The notes beneath the pieces were generated by a model. It was not told where the DNA came from. It did no database searches and saw only the letters and a program-made list of their open reading frames with translations. From Chimonanthus salicifolius (Eukaryota > Streptophyta > Magnoliopsida > Laurales > Calycanthaceae): 64,000 nt of DNA. The position numbers and the translations under genes are program-made. Position 1 is the first letter of the stretch, and each line of letters opens with the position of its first letter. The stretch is taken from NCBI GenBank assembly GCA_013350335.1, contig CM023535.1:24769746-24833745 (forward strand), in the 5' to 3' direction. Shown in pieces: positions 34,866-46,917 of this stretch.

Positions 34866-36444
34866 TGAGTACTGAAAATTACCATTTTACCCTTTAATTT
34901 TAGATTAGTTAGCCTTTGATTTGTGAATATTAGATGCATTTAATAGAATTTTTAAGTTTTGCAATGTATTTGTGAGAATAAAAGAAAAATGAATTAAAAT
35001 GGAGAAAAGTGGGCCATAGTCCTATTTTTGGAAAGTTTATAATTTCTACCACCTAATTTGATTTGGAATTATTGTAAATTATTATAATTCAGATCCGGAT
35101 ATGAGAGTTTGAATTATAATAATATTTTTTTGACTATGTTAAATTGTAAAGGTGGTAGAAATTTATAAACACACAAATGGACCCACTGTTCGAATCTAAA
35201 GCCTTAAGACAAAGTCTACAATTGGAAGCCAATGAACCAAAGGCCACCAGTATTCCGGGCCAGATAAAAGTCCAAGTATGGAATCCAAGTCCAAAAGACC
35301 AAGTGGGACCAGTGAATTTGTTTGAAGGATGGTGTCTTATCTGCAAAATTCGGCGTTTGAAAAAGACAGTGGATTTGAATAAAAGATAGTGGATTTGAAT
35401 AAAAGACAAAGATAATGATAAAAGAGTTTGAATCAAATGAGAGATAAGAAAGAAAGATAAGAAAGAGAGGGATAAGGAGGAACAGAGATAAGGAGATGAA
35501 GAGTTAGCCGATCTCAACAGAGAAAAATTTTGAATTTGAATGGATCTCTTATCTTGGCTGAATTTGAAGGGTCCCTTATCTCATCTCTTCTGACTCCTAT
35601 AAATTGATGGTGGTGGGTTCATTAAAAGTTGAACCAGGCAAGATGTCGAAGAAACTGAAGTTGGACGAAGAAAGACAGAGAAAAATATTTAATTTCTTTT
35701 AAGTTTTTTTTTTTTTTATCTTTATGTAAAGTCCAAAAGAATTGTATTTCAGTTCCGAATTTTTAAATAAAATTCATGGCGGTTTGTTTAGATGTATGCT
35801 ATTCCAATTATTAAATATTAAATAATGATGGTTTTTAATTTTATTTTAATTCTTTTTAAGAACTTTATGAAACAAATTAATTTGAGGATTTTTCAAGGAA
35901 CAGTGGAACCCTTTTAGGATCAGTGGGACTTGCCGTCTCTCCAGTCTAAGGTTCTTATCAAGAACGGTTGTTTTAGATTTGGGAAACACAAGTTTAAAAC
36001 CCGCTCAAGCCTAAGGCTTGATTTGAAAATTTCTGATTTAATGGAAGACATAATTATTCTAATTAGAATTTTATTAAATAAGAAACTTGAATTATATTTA
36101 ATAATTCCAGAATATTTCATAGTCTAGGCCATGTTTTTGTTTTTTAAAATCGGATAACATGCCGCTTCGATATTTGACCCGATTCCATTGTAGATTATGT
36201 AAACAATTTATTTATTCTTGATTTATTTTTCTTTTTCTCAAGAATTCATCAAAACAATTTATTGTTCTAAATTAAGATGATAACTATATGTTTTAGAAAA
36301 CTATTTCCTTAAATCACATTTTTAATAGTACCATTTTCTATTTCATACATATATTTTATCGGTTTCCCTTGGGTACGACCTCGCGCTCATACTCTATACT
36401 ATAAACTGGTTCGTATGCTTGCGAGTAAATTAAAATTCACATCA
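34866..36444 (+). repeat. 3' LTR of Gypsy element C
   Basis: This 1,579-bp LTR starts TGAGTACTG and ends CACATCA. It follows the purine-rich tract. It is shorter than the LTRs of A, B and D and shares mainly the two ends with them, including GGTTCGTATGCTTGCGAGTAAATT near 36,408-36,431. It abuts the rest of LTR E directly. Confidence 0.68.
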
Positions 36445-38667
36445 AGATCCATTGGATATTTTTTTTATCTTTTTATTAAATGGTGAAATTAGATAGTCCT
36501 CATCTCCATTTAAAATTACAAGGTTAAGAATAGAATATCTACATGTCCAATCCTAGTTAAAGAATTCTTGAGAGAGAGAGAATGGATTTACACATAAAAT
36601 TTACATAAATTAAACAAAATAATTGAATTGAATTTACAACAAACAAACAAGTACAATGGTTAGAATAATTAATCAAATAAAAGACATAACAAAAGAAAAT
36701 AAACAAAGGAAATAAATTGACAAATAAAGTAAATGAAATAATAAAACAATGCATAATTTAAAGGTGGTAGTGGAATGGATCAATCACAACCAGGGATAAA
36801 TAAATGAATAAAATATCTAGATCTGAAATTCGCTTAAAAATTCAAATCTCAATTCATGTCTTTCATTATAATTAAAATTCATAAACTTTAATCTAATTAA
36901 TCGAACCTTAGATCCTTAGATTTAATTAAATTCAAAATCTAACTATTTAATTATGTCCCAAAGGAACCTTAGATTTGAATCTAAAGAAACCTAAGTTCTA
37001 ACTATTTCATTATGTCCTTTTAATTAAACAAAGAATACAAACTTAAAATTAAATCAAACAATCATAAAAGAAATTCAAAAATTGGATGTTTCAGGGTTTT
37101 AAGAGCTTATCTTATATTTATTTAATGAAAGAATTAATACACATATATTGGAAAAATACAACAAGGACAATTAAAAATAAATTTATAAAATGATATCCTC
37201 ACTTGTAAAAATTGTGTAGCTCCTTGTCTCTTGTGTATTTCCTCCAATCTTCAGTCCTCTATAGCTCCTGACCAAATTTGAATTTTGCATTGCCTTGGTG
37301 GTCTATTTATAGGCTTGGGAAATGAATGAATGGTGGAGATTTAATCTTGGTTTAAGTGATGGATGGATGACTAAAATTAAATCATCTTGAAAATGGATGG
37401 AGGAGATTTTAAGTTGAAAAGGTTAGGGTTTACAAGGCATGGTCGAATGGAGTGGCTTGGAGGAGGGGTTGTCTTGGTGATCAAGCAAGGAAAGGAGAAA
37501 AGGTAGGGATTGTATTGCTATGGTCGAATTTGACATGTGGTATTAGGGTTTAACGAAATGCATGCAATGTATGGTTGGGATTAAAAGTTGGAGTGAATGA
37601 ATGGATGAGATTATATGTGGTGATGTGGTTTATGGGTTGACTTGTGAAATTTGAATGAGGTGGAAAAGTTATGGAAAAATCGTGTGGATTGAATGGGATT
37701 AGGAGATGATATGTTCATGTCAAGGCATATGCACATGGATTGGGATAGGGTTGCTTGGGTTCTAAGTTGGGTTAGATCTAAATGGATGGCTATGATTACT
37801 TTGGGTTTAGATCTAATGATTCTAAGGTTATGTGATTAAAATAAAATATATAAATGGATAGGTTTCTAATGGAGGGTTGAGATTCAAAGGTTGATCTATG
37901 TGGTGGATGAAATGCACGGCCTAGATCTAACATGAATTATGTATACAATGGATTAGGGAAGGTGGCTCTAGGGTTTACGTAAGTTTTTGTACGAAATCAA
38001 TGGTCTGGATTTAATATGGTAAATGGATGGTGTGGATGACAAAAAGAGGGACAAGGCTTTGGGCGTGTGGACTTAGGGTTTATGATGAATTCGAGTATGG
38101 GCTTTGGATTGGGTAATTGGATTGGGTCTGCGTAATTGGGCTTCAAAATAGACACCTTGGACTTGAGCTCATGAACTTGAACTTGGACTTGGGCTTGCTG
38201 GACTTGGCTTGCACAATGGCCTGGCCCAAACTGTGAATTGCGCATGGACTACTCTGGGTCTGGCCCAATGCTTGGCATGTGGAGCATATCTTGGCCCATT
38301 TGAAGTGGATCTATGGCCCATTGATTGAAGTTCAGACTTTGGCCCTTGAATTTCTTCCAGAATTAAATAATTAATTGACCACTAACAATCTAAAAATATT
38401 GATTTAATCTAGACTCTCATACTTGGATCCAGATTAATCAATTTACATTAAAAATCCTAAAAGTGGTTAGGAATTAATTATTAAAATTCTGGATCTTCCA
38501 ATTTAAGCACAAAACTTGCAATTTTTTACTGGTTTTGATTGATTTTCCTATAATTTCCAAATTTATCTACAAAACTAGCAAACAACATTAAATGTATCTA
38601 ATATATACAAAATTGAAGGCTAACTAGTCCAATAATCAGGGGTAAAAATGTAATTTTTCACGTCTCA
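36445..38667 (-). repeat. LTR E, main part (minus strand)
   Basis: On the minus strand this is the major part of an LTR that matches LTR B (22,689-24,910) throughout. It starts TGAGACGTGAAAAATTAC at 38,667. With 31,665-31,783 it forms one LTR without interior, so it is probably a solo LTR. Bases beyond 38,667 (ATATT) do not match those before 31,665 (ATCCA), so no TSD is preserved. Confidence 0.65.
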
Positions 38668-40125
38668 ATATTCGACCTACCCCGGTCTATGTCTTTATCC
38701 CTCTATTTTTATAGTGGTTCAAGGGTAAACCGTCTTTAATCCACTATACAACATTGATTTAGAAAATTAAAATTAAACTAGAAGCAATTGCCTTTGTAGC
38801 TTTGCAATCTGAAGATGTGCTTCTGAATCTCCTTCCCAATGTGATCTCGTATATTGACGAAGATGCACCGTGTGTAGAGCAATCACAATCATTGGGAAGT
38901 CTCTAGGAAATTGGGTGACCAATATCTATCCTAGAGTGGTTTGCCTTCCTCTCTCTCAATCTCAATCTATGGAAGATTGCATTTTCAAATGATTCACCTA
39001 TGTGAAGTGCATGGAGAGGATGCAGGATCTCTGGGAATGCCTTTGAATTTTCCTATTCAAAGCTCTCTCCCAATGTCCAAGGTCTCCAACCAAACTCTTC
39101 AAGGTTTGGAGAATATATAGGCAAACACAAAAATCCCAACTCTGGGTTGTCGATGGGTTGACCTAGTCGACGGGTCGGTACTGGCATAGTGTCATTGTAA
39201 TTTGACCGTTAAGCTTCCAACGGATATAAAACGGTAACTACCGATGAGTCGGTCATATCGATGGATCGACATGACTTATAGTCGATGTGTCAGTTTGTCG
39301 ATCGTATCGACCTGAGGCAAGATCATGCAAATAGAGTTTCAAGTCCAGAAACTTGTTATACTCAGGTCGACATGTCGGTACATCGATGGGTCAGTCCTAG
39401 TACTCTCGATGGGTCGATGCCCTCAATATGTTTGTTTGAGAGTACCCTAGAGTTCTAAGTTCCAGAACTCCCTCAACCTAGGTTAACGTGTCGTGCACAC
39501 CGATGGGTCTATCTTTCCTCATTGATGTATCGGTGTGCACGAGACACTTGAACTGAGAGCAATCTGGTTTTACAGTCTGTTTCAAACTAGAAGCTCGACT
39601 TTTCCAATCGATGTATCGATGACCTCGATGGATCGGTGATCGGTCGGACTCGATACACTCAATCTGAGAGCAACCCCGAATGATTGTCCTTCTGATCCAG
39701 AACCCTTATCAATCTAATCAATGTGTCAAAGGCCACGATGGGTCTGTCATGTATCACCGATGGGTCGGTGGACTCGACATGTCGACCTGACAGTTTGTCA
39801 TTTTCCAATGTTTGTCCCATTTGGCTCTGTGTCTATCCAGGGTGCACTTAGGCTTGTTAATGTTATTACCAACATGTTCCACTAAGCCTAGGCAAGTTCC
39901 ACTAAGGGTGTTCCACCTAAAGTCATCTATGGCCAATTTACCTTTGGTGGTTGCCATACACTTGGTGATGCTTGAATCTTACACTTGATCTTTGTTCTTT
40001 GAGCTTTGGATTCAATCTTCATCACACCTTGAGTTTGTTCGTAGCTTCAACCTTCCAAGGCAATGCCTCACCTAAGTCATGGAATTGACAAATAGGTGAC
40101 TCAGCAAGCCAGGACACTAAAAAAA
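38668..40125 (-). mobile_element. Copia-like LTR fragment rich in CGAT words
   Basis: Positions 38,669-38,900 match 1,305-1,510, so this is the same family as the fragment at 933-1,940. Positions 39,140-39,790 hold many words of the type TCGATGGGTCG, GTCGACATGTCG and TCGATGTATCGATG. It seems truncated at 38,668. No coding region is seen. Confidence 0.5.
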
Positions 40126-40345
40126 TCAAATATCAGTGATGATATCGACCAATATTTTAAATATCGACTGATATCAGCCAATATTCTTTTTTTTATTTCT
40201 AGATTTTTTTTAATAAAAAGGCCAAAAATTTTAAAAAAAAATCTGATATTTAAAAAAAAAAAATAGAAGAGAGAATGATATCAGCCGATATCTGATATCC
40301 GAGATATCGACTGATGTCCGCTCTCTGCCCGATATTTTAACCCCT
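40126..40345. repeat. GATATCGGC-rich repeat
   Basis: Repeated words such as GATATCGACC, GATATCAGCC, GATATCTGATATCCG and GAGATATCGACTGATG lie on both sides of an A/T-rich centre with T and A runs. A similar arrangement, with TCTCGATCTGGCCGAGATATC, lies at 61,886-62,095. It may be a small dispersed inverted-repeat element. Confidence 0.4.
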
Positions 40346-42647
40346 GAGCATAGTATGGAAATACCGTATAGTCATTGATAGTCTGATACAGGAGAGGTAG
40401 ACTCTGAGTCAAATGTAAGTTCTACCAATCGAATCGAAGTGGAATTGGTTGTCAAAGTTAAAATGGAATTGGATGAAAAATAACTTAAGACGGCTTAAAA
40501 CACTATACAACGGTAGAATATGAGACCCTAATAAAATCTGGGCTGATACCAAAAAAATCTGCAATAATGTTTATTTTTGCATTGTTTTGACTCTTCTAAG
40601 ACTTAGACCAAACATAGACTATTTTGTGTTTTTGGAGTTTAAATTGTTGGGATAGAATCCCTGAGGTTATTTGATAGGTTCATCTGGTCTAGGAAGAGGT
40701 TAGATAAAACAAAATTGTGATGGTTCAAACTTTAACATAATTGCAGCAAATTTGGAAAGTTGAGGCTTTGTTTGGAGCTTGGACTTGGTGATATTTTTGT
40801 GCTTGGTAAATTGTAAATTTTAGGTAAGGAAAACGATCCACTTATATGGTTTATTGTATTTGTGAGGAAGAAAATTCGATACAAGTTGTTTCCTTGTTTT
40901 TAATCCTTGTGGGGAAAAATAATTAACTTGCATGTTTATTTATATTTGTGAGAAGAATGTTAACCCTACTTGTTATTTGATGTTCTAAATTGATTGTCTA
41001 AATGTTGAATTGAATGCAAGGGTTTGGGTTTATAAAAGACTGAGAATTGTTTAATCGACGGTAAATTTCGGTGCAAGCTCACATAGTGTAAGGGAGTCTT
41101 TTGGCTAAATGTTCGAAGCTGTGAGCACCTCAATCCGTTCGGATATTTGGTTTATTACTCGCGTACAAACTAAGTATTCTAGAATTGATTTGTGAAGTTT
41201 TGGAATCTTGGTTGTATTTGTTGGAGAATTATTCATGCTTGAATTTATATGAAATTTAGTATATTTCATTATATGTCTTTGGACTGGTTTAGCATGAATA
41301 TTATGATGGTGCCATTGTTAGAAATCATGTATCTATCTGATTTGTTGTTATTGGAACATGCTATATCTAATTGAGAAATTATTTGATTTATATTTTGAGA
41401 ATGTTATCATTATACATGACATGGCATTCATGCATGAGATATTTTGTTGACACTTTATTCATGAGCATCCAAGTTGGGTGGGTGTGAAATTTGTATAGGG
41501 CTATGGATCAATGAGTTATTGATTTTTGTTTTGTTGGGATCATTGGTCTTGCACATCCCATTAGGGAGAGTCATTGGAGCAAACTTGCTTGGAATTTTGA
41601 TTTCCATTGTATACTCACAGTTCCTACCTAGCCTTTATTTGTTGATTTGGTTCATTTACCTTGCACTCCTATGGGGATACTCGTTGTGCAGACGCATTTG
41701 GGCTTCAAAACAATCGCAGTTTCCTTGCACCCCACTGTGGATACTCGTTTGTGCTCTTAACCATTTTTTTGCACATGTGCTATGCTTAGCTAAGTTGAGC
41801 TTTGCATGACTCGTTTGATTCATTTCGTTCGTTGAGATACATGGAATGGGTGCATGCATCATATTTCGGATTATTGCATATCATGCATTTTATAATTGCA
41901 AGTTTTTATTTAAATTTTGGATTGAACTTCAAATGCCTAGTTTATTGAATTTATTTGTTAGAACAGTTGTATAGTTTGTTTTCTTCACTGGTCATAGAAC
42001 TCATTCCCTTACATTATAGGAAATTCGTTGGAGATAGAGACCAGTTAGGCTCAACCATAGGATTCGAATTTCATTCTGAGCACTTAGACTAGATTTTAGT
42101 TATTATATTTTCCTAGGATTTCTAGACTATATATATGAGGCTTTGTAAGGCACAATAAGTGTCGATTTCATTTAGTTGGCTTTTTCTTTTATCTTGACTT
42201 GTGCTTCTGTTTCCAACTTTATGTTGGGGAAGCTTTTGGCTTTTATCTTAATTCTAGTTGTGTGGTTGTGACATTAGACATCCTATTTGTTATAGAGATT
42301 ATTGTTGGTTTAATTGGCTTGATGTTATACTTGATGAGGACTAGTCCTGCATGGAAATGATATTTTTACGACATGGTGATTTTATTGGAGATATTTCACA
42401 CTCTCGTTAGATTGAAACTATTATTTGAAATATTGAAAAAAAAAAATGAGCCATGGATTTCGTTATTCCCATTATTGGATTGTGTTTGATTCGTGTAAGG
42501 CTCTACTTGTTCCTATGGAACGGGCTGGGCCTTACACGAGTTTTAAAAGATTTCAATTTCTAAAATATCTTCCAAAATTCTAGGGTGAAAACATGTAGAC
42601 TTCGAAAAACTTGGGTTTTCCAAATTTATAAAATTCTATTCTATCAA
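40346..42647. other. Unassigned, probably old LTR sequence
   Basis: No gene is recognised. Two near-copies of a phrase with GGATACTCGTT lie at 41,672-41,690 and 41,732-41,750. An 11-bp perfect inverted repeat with an inner hairpin lies at 42,491-42,539. Composition and phrases resemble LTR sequence. The chromovirus inserted at 42,648. A 111-codon frame at 41,474-41,809 is hydrophobic but has no family signature. Confidence 0.35.
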
Positions 42648-45360
42648 TGTAACGACCCTACCCGATTTTTCGGGATTTTAGGGTCTCAGTAGCAGTGGGG
42701 ATGAGGTGGATCCCGTGTTAGACCTTGTCTCGCCCAATTCCGAGCTCATAGGCTCGGAAGGGCATTTTAGTAATTTAAATTATTTAATACTTTGTCATAC
42801 CAAAATAATTGAAAATCACACCTTTCCCCACCCAAGGTTTAACATCCGATTTTCATTCTGATTTTGAAACACTGTTTTTGAAAAATTCTGATTTTATGTT
42901 AAAAAAATAATAATAATAATAATAAATAAATAAAAGAGAAACCCAAAACCCTAAGCCCTCCCCTTTTAAAATCCCTCTTTTCGCTGCGCACTGTAGCACG
43001 CAGCTACAGTGCCGCGGCACCCTTGCCACCGCCTCCTCTTTCGTTCTCTTTCTTCCTCTCTCATCTCCGGCCCCCTTCTTCCTTCGCTCAGGCGACCAGC
43101 ACCTCGGGATCGTCGTCACCGCCCGACCGAGCCAGGTACCTTCTTCTCATTCTTCCCTCTTCCTCCGACCCGCCTTCCTTTCCTCTCCCACCTTTCATTT
43201 TCCTATCGGTTTTCCCTCTTCCCCAATCTTACCTCGGTTTTCATCGATTTTCTTTGTTTTCCTTTCTTTTCTCTCCGATTTTCTCTTATTTTACCCGGTT
43301 TTCCGATGGATTTCTCAATCCCCTTCGGTTTTTCCCTCTTCCTTCTTCTCCCTTTCCTTCCTACGTTTTTTTTCCTCTTTCTCCTTCCCCCTTTCGGCTG
43401 GACAGCCGAGTCAACTCAGCTGAGCAGCCGAGTTGGCTCAGCTGGGCAGCCCAGTTGGCTCAGCTGAGTCCGAGTGTGGGCCCCGCTAAGCCGGGCCTAG
43501 CTCGGCCCGCCCTTGATCCTTCTCGGCCCAGCTCGGCCTAGTCCAGTTTTGGGCTCGACCCAGTCCTGTTTTAGGCTCGGCCCAGTTTCAGGCCCAGCCC
43601 AGCTTTGGGCCCGGCCCAGTTTTAGGCCCGGCCCCTTTCGGGCCCATTTTCAGTTCGAGCTTAGTTTGGCCTGTTTTATCTCCTTTACTTATTCTTGTAC
43701 TCTTGTTTCTTCAGATCGAGCCCCCTTCAAACCAACGGACCCATCTTCTCACGATTGATTTTCGAACGCACACCGGTGAGGGAACTATCACACTTTTAGC
43801 ATACGCATTTCTGCATTTATTTATCTTCGAATTATGTGGATGCGGAATGCGCAGAATGGGACCCCTTATATCTAGTTTTGCCGCTCGGCAAGGGAACCGT
43901 TCAGATAAGGATGTGGCGAGGGGACCACTCTGTGTATTCGCGTCCGGTAATGATGTGAGAATGATAAATGGACTTAATGTTGTACCAGTTGTGCATGATT
44001 AAGTAATTTGATGTGATTGATTGATAATATGATGAAATGTCAACATGCTAGTATGTGGTAGATTGTGATATACATGATTGACTGGGATCTGATGTTGTTT
44101 TATTGAAAAAAAAAAAGGTCTGTTGTTAGTTGTACCTGCATATGCCAATTGTTAATAGTACATGCAATTGTTGGATGCGTAGAATGTCGGAGGGGTTTGG
44201 ATGTTAAGTAACCTTAGGGTTATATGGGGTCGTGCGGCGGACGCGTGATGGGATGTGTACTGCCTTGTGATTAGATTTGGGAAGTTGTACCCCTAGCTTG
44301 AATAAAATGGTCGGTCTGTCTTGTGGTCACCAAATACACCTTAGAGAGGGGGGGGGGGGGGGGGGAGGGGGTGCTCACCTAGGTCGAGGGACGGAGCGGT
44401 GAGGGGCAACTCCCGCTGGCGTAGGTTGTGATCCATGTGGACCGAGTAGGCTGAGGAGGTGCTCGCCTAGGTCGAGGGACGGAGCGGTGAGGGGCAGCTC
44501 CCGCTGGCGTAGGTTGTGATCCCTGTGGACCGAGTAGGCTGAGGAGGTGCTCGCCTAGGTCGAGGGACGGAGCGGTGAGGGGCAGCTCCCGCTGGCGTAG
44601 GTTGTGATCCCTGTGGACCGAGTAAGCTGAGGAGGTGCTCGCCTAGGTCGAGGGACGGAGCGGTGAGGGGCAGCTCCCGCTGGCGTAGGTTGTGATCCCT
44701 GTGTGACCAAGTAGGCTGCGGAAGCGCTCGCCTAGGTCGAGGGACGGAGCGGTGAGGGACAGCTCCCGCCGGTATAGTTTGTGATCCCTAGATGACCGAA
44801 TAGGCTGAGGATGTGCTGGCCTGCTCATTGGTTAAGGGATTGAGGTTGTCTAGGTAAGGTGGTTGTGGGCCATGTTGTGTACCTATCGAATGGCCCATAC
44901 GGTGGGTCGAGTGCGTGTTGTGTGGGAACCATGTACGTGGACCTTTGTTATTCCTTAGTGGTAGATATGCAGTATGTGATATATATTGTGTGATTATATG
45001 CATGTGTTCCTTTGCTGAGTATGTAGTACTCACCCCCTTGCCTTTCAGGTGGCTCGATGGATGCAGGATCCAGCGGGTCCCAAGACCAGGCTTAGGCGAT
45101 GATGCTTTCGGATTGCTTAATTACTTTCCTTTTTATTATTTAGAAAGAACCTTGTGTTTATTTTGGATGTTGTTTATTGTTGTGGATGACTGTACTAGCC
45201 ACCTATTGCACTGTTGTGTTAACTGAACTTATGGTATCTCTTTTCCCTTATGGTGGTTGATGTTTAGCCAAAAAAAAAAAAAAATGCCGGCAGTTTGGAA
45301 TGTGTGATATTTCGGTTTAGTATCAGTGGTAACACGCCTGTTTCGGGATGGGGTGTTACA
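42648..45360 (+). repeat. 5' LTR of the chromovirus
   Basis: 2,713 bp. Parts in order: an AT-rich start; a C/T-rich stretch (43,020-43,390); GC-rich degenerate repeats with GAGTTGGCTCAGCTG and GGCCCGGCCCAGTTT (43,400-43,660); an 18-base G run; and the 88-89-bp minisatellite (44,371-44,812). Long open frames (43,009-43,541; 43,703-44,002) lie in the C/T-rich and later parts and repeat in the 3' LTR; they show no protein signature. Confidence 0.92.
44371..44812 (+). repeat. Minisatellite in the 5' LTR, five units of 88-89 bp
   Basis: Units begin GTGCTCGCCTAGGTCGAG at 44,371, 44,459, 44,547, 44,635 and 44,724; the next boundary, at 44,813, begins a degenerate sixth. Each has GGGACGGAGCGGTGAGG and GTAGGTTGTGATCC. 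The first three periods are 88 bp, the last two 89. Confidence 0.92.
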
Positions 45361-45362
45361 TT

Positions 45363-45374
45363 TGGTATCAGAGC
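45363..45374 (+). other. Primer-binding site of the chromovirus
   Basis: TGGTATCAGAGC, two bases after the 5' LTR, is complementary to the 3' end of initiator tRNA-Met. Confidence 0.9.
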
Positions 45375-45610
45375 GCGGTTCCACTCTCGGACTGTGCTGT
45401 TGGGCTAAATTGAGAGTTGTTATGATTAACGACTAGGTTTGTCCCCCGCAAGGTATGGTAGATGAGACTGAGTTTGAGGTTGAGACTAGACACCCTGGTT
45501 TTATTGTTGTATGTTGGTAGGATGGTTTGAATTTTGACGCTTGAACTGTGTTTAGTTTTAGTTCCTTATTTGACTTAAAGGTTGATCGGTGCTTGATTTG
45601 TGAACAGGCT

Positions 45611-46917
45611 ATGGTAAGCACTCGTTCCAATGGGGCAGGCCATCCAGGGCCGTATGGGATGCCTGAGATTATAGAGGTATTAGAGACTCCACAAGCTGAG
45701 GTGGAGAACACACCGGTGGTAGTACCCAAGGGAGCGATAGAACAGCCTCCAGTGGTCCCTGTGCCAGTTGAGGGTCCTGCTCAAGGACACCGAGACCCTG
45801 AGGCGATGTTCGCCCGGTACGAGAGGATGATCGAGACATATGAAAGGAATATGAAAAGACAAGAAGATCTGATAGCTCAGCATGTCGACCAGCCCGTTAA
45901 TCCCCCACATGCAGTTGGACAGTTTGAAACTAGACAGATGGTGGCGCTCAGAGAGTTCAATCGCTATTTTCCGTCTATATATCATGGGGGTACGAACCCC
46001 TTGGAGGCTGAGAGGTGGTGGGTGAGATGGAACGCCTACTGGATTCATTGGGCATTGTAGAGTCTAATCTGAGAGTCACTCTAGCAACACATCACCTTCA
46101 GGGAGAGGCTTCTAGTTGGTGGTTTGAGGATCCCCTCCGAGAGTTGGGGCGAGCTGACTGGGGCAAGTTCAAGGAGCTCTTCTTAGCCAGGTTCTTTCCA
46201 TCAGTAGTGAGGCAAACAAAAATCAGTGAGTTCATTAAACTGGAGCAGGGTAACTTTACAGTGTGGGAGTATGATGCCCGTTTTGTGGAATTGTCACGTT
46301 ATGCTCCACATTTGGTGGCGAAAGAAGAGGATAAGGCCCGCAAGTTTGAGGAGGGCCTACACTCGGCTCTACAGTGTATGGTTATGCCTTTGAGGTGCGT
46401 TACCTATGCAGAGGTGATACAGCGGGCACTGATAGCAGAGGGCGCCATCATGAGATCCAGCGGCGCGGTCTACCAGCCAGCATCAGTGAGTACTTATAGG
46501 CCGAGCAGAGGCCATGACAGGAAAAAAAGGCGACCAGCGCCTTATCAGACCCAAGGGGTTATTCCCAGGAGACCACATTCAAGTTCGATTGTGCCAGCAG
46601 TGGGTGGTCAGCCTGAGCCCGTTAAGTGTTTTGACTACGGCCAGATCGGTCACATCCCGAGGGACTGCCCTCAATTTTAGCAGCGGCCTAGGGCCATTCA
46701 TTGCTACACTTGTGGGGAGGCTGGACATATCTCGTGGGACTGTCCCCAGAGGGGTGGCCGAGGTGTTGTGGTGGCGCCCACCCAGGCGATGGTTCCCGCT
46801 GATGGGTACCGTCGGATGGCATCGACTCGACCTACGGCACCGAGAGCAGCGCCTTCACAGAGGGGCAGAGGCCGAGGTAGGCCCAATCAGTCAGCTCAGA
46901 GCAAGATGTAAGCCCTA
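45611..46917 (+). pseudogene. Chromovirus gag (one frameshift, stops)
   Basis: I chose the ATG at 45,611 because it opens the Tekay-type gag start (MVSTRSNG). The retrotransposon gag domain runs across a one-base frameshift near 46,010-46,020, visible where the EAERWW motif and the following MERLLDSLGI lie in different frames. Further motifs are WWFEDP (about 46,117), FFPSVVRQ (about 46,193) and WEYDARFVELSRYAPHLV. Two CCHC-like knuckles follow: CFDYGQIGHIPRDC (46,627-46,668) and, after a TAG stop at 46,678-46,680, CYTCGEAGHISWDC (about 46,702-46,743). The first knuckle has Asp-Tyr where Cys is usually the fourth residue, so it is altered. A TAA at 46,909-46,911 then separates gag from protease. 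Confidence 0.88.

Noticed and set aside
41474..41809. 111-codon hydrophobic frame that might suggest a membrane protein
   Set aside because: It lies in LTR-like sequence with internally repeated phrases, has no family signature, and hydrophobicity follows from T-rich composition.
43009..43541. Overlapping open frames of 152 and 172 codons, Pro/Ser/Phe-rich, repeated at 50,631-51,383
   Set aside because: They lie in the C/T-rich part of both chromovirus LTRs. The composition keeps several frames open at once, and no protein family is seen.
44371..44812. CRISPR-like array, from regular 88-bp spacing
   Set aside because: Units are similar over their whole length, with no unique spacers, and lie in a plant LTR. 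It is a minisatellite.
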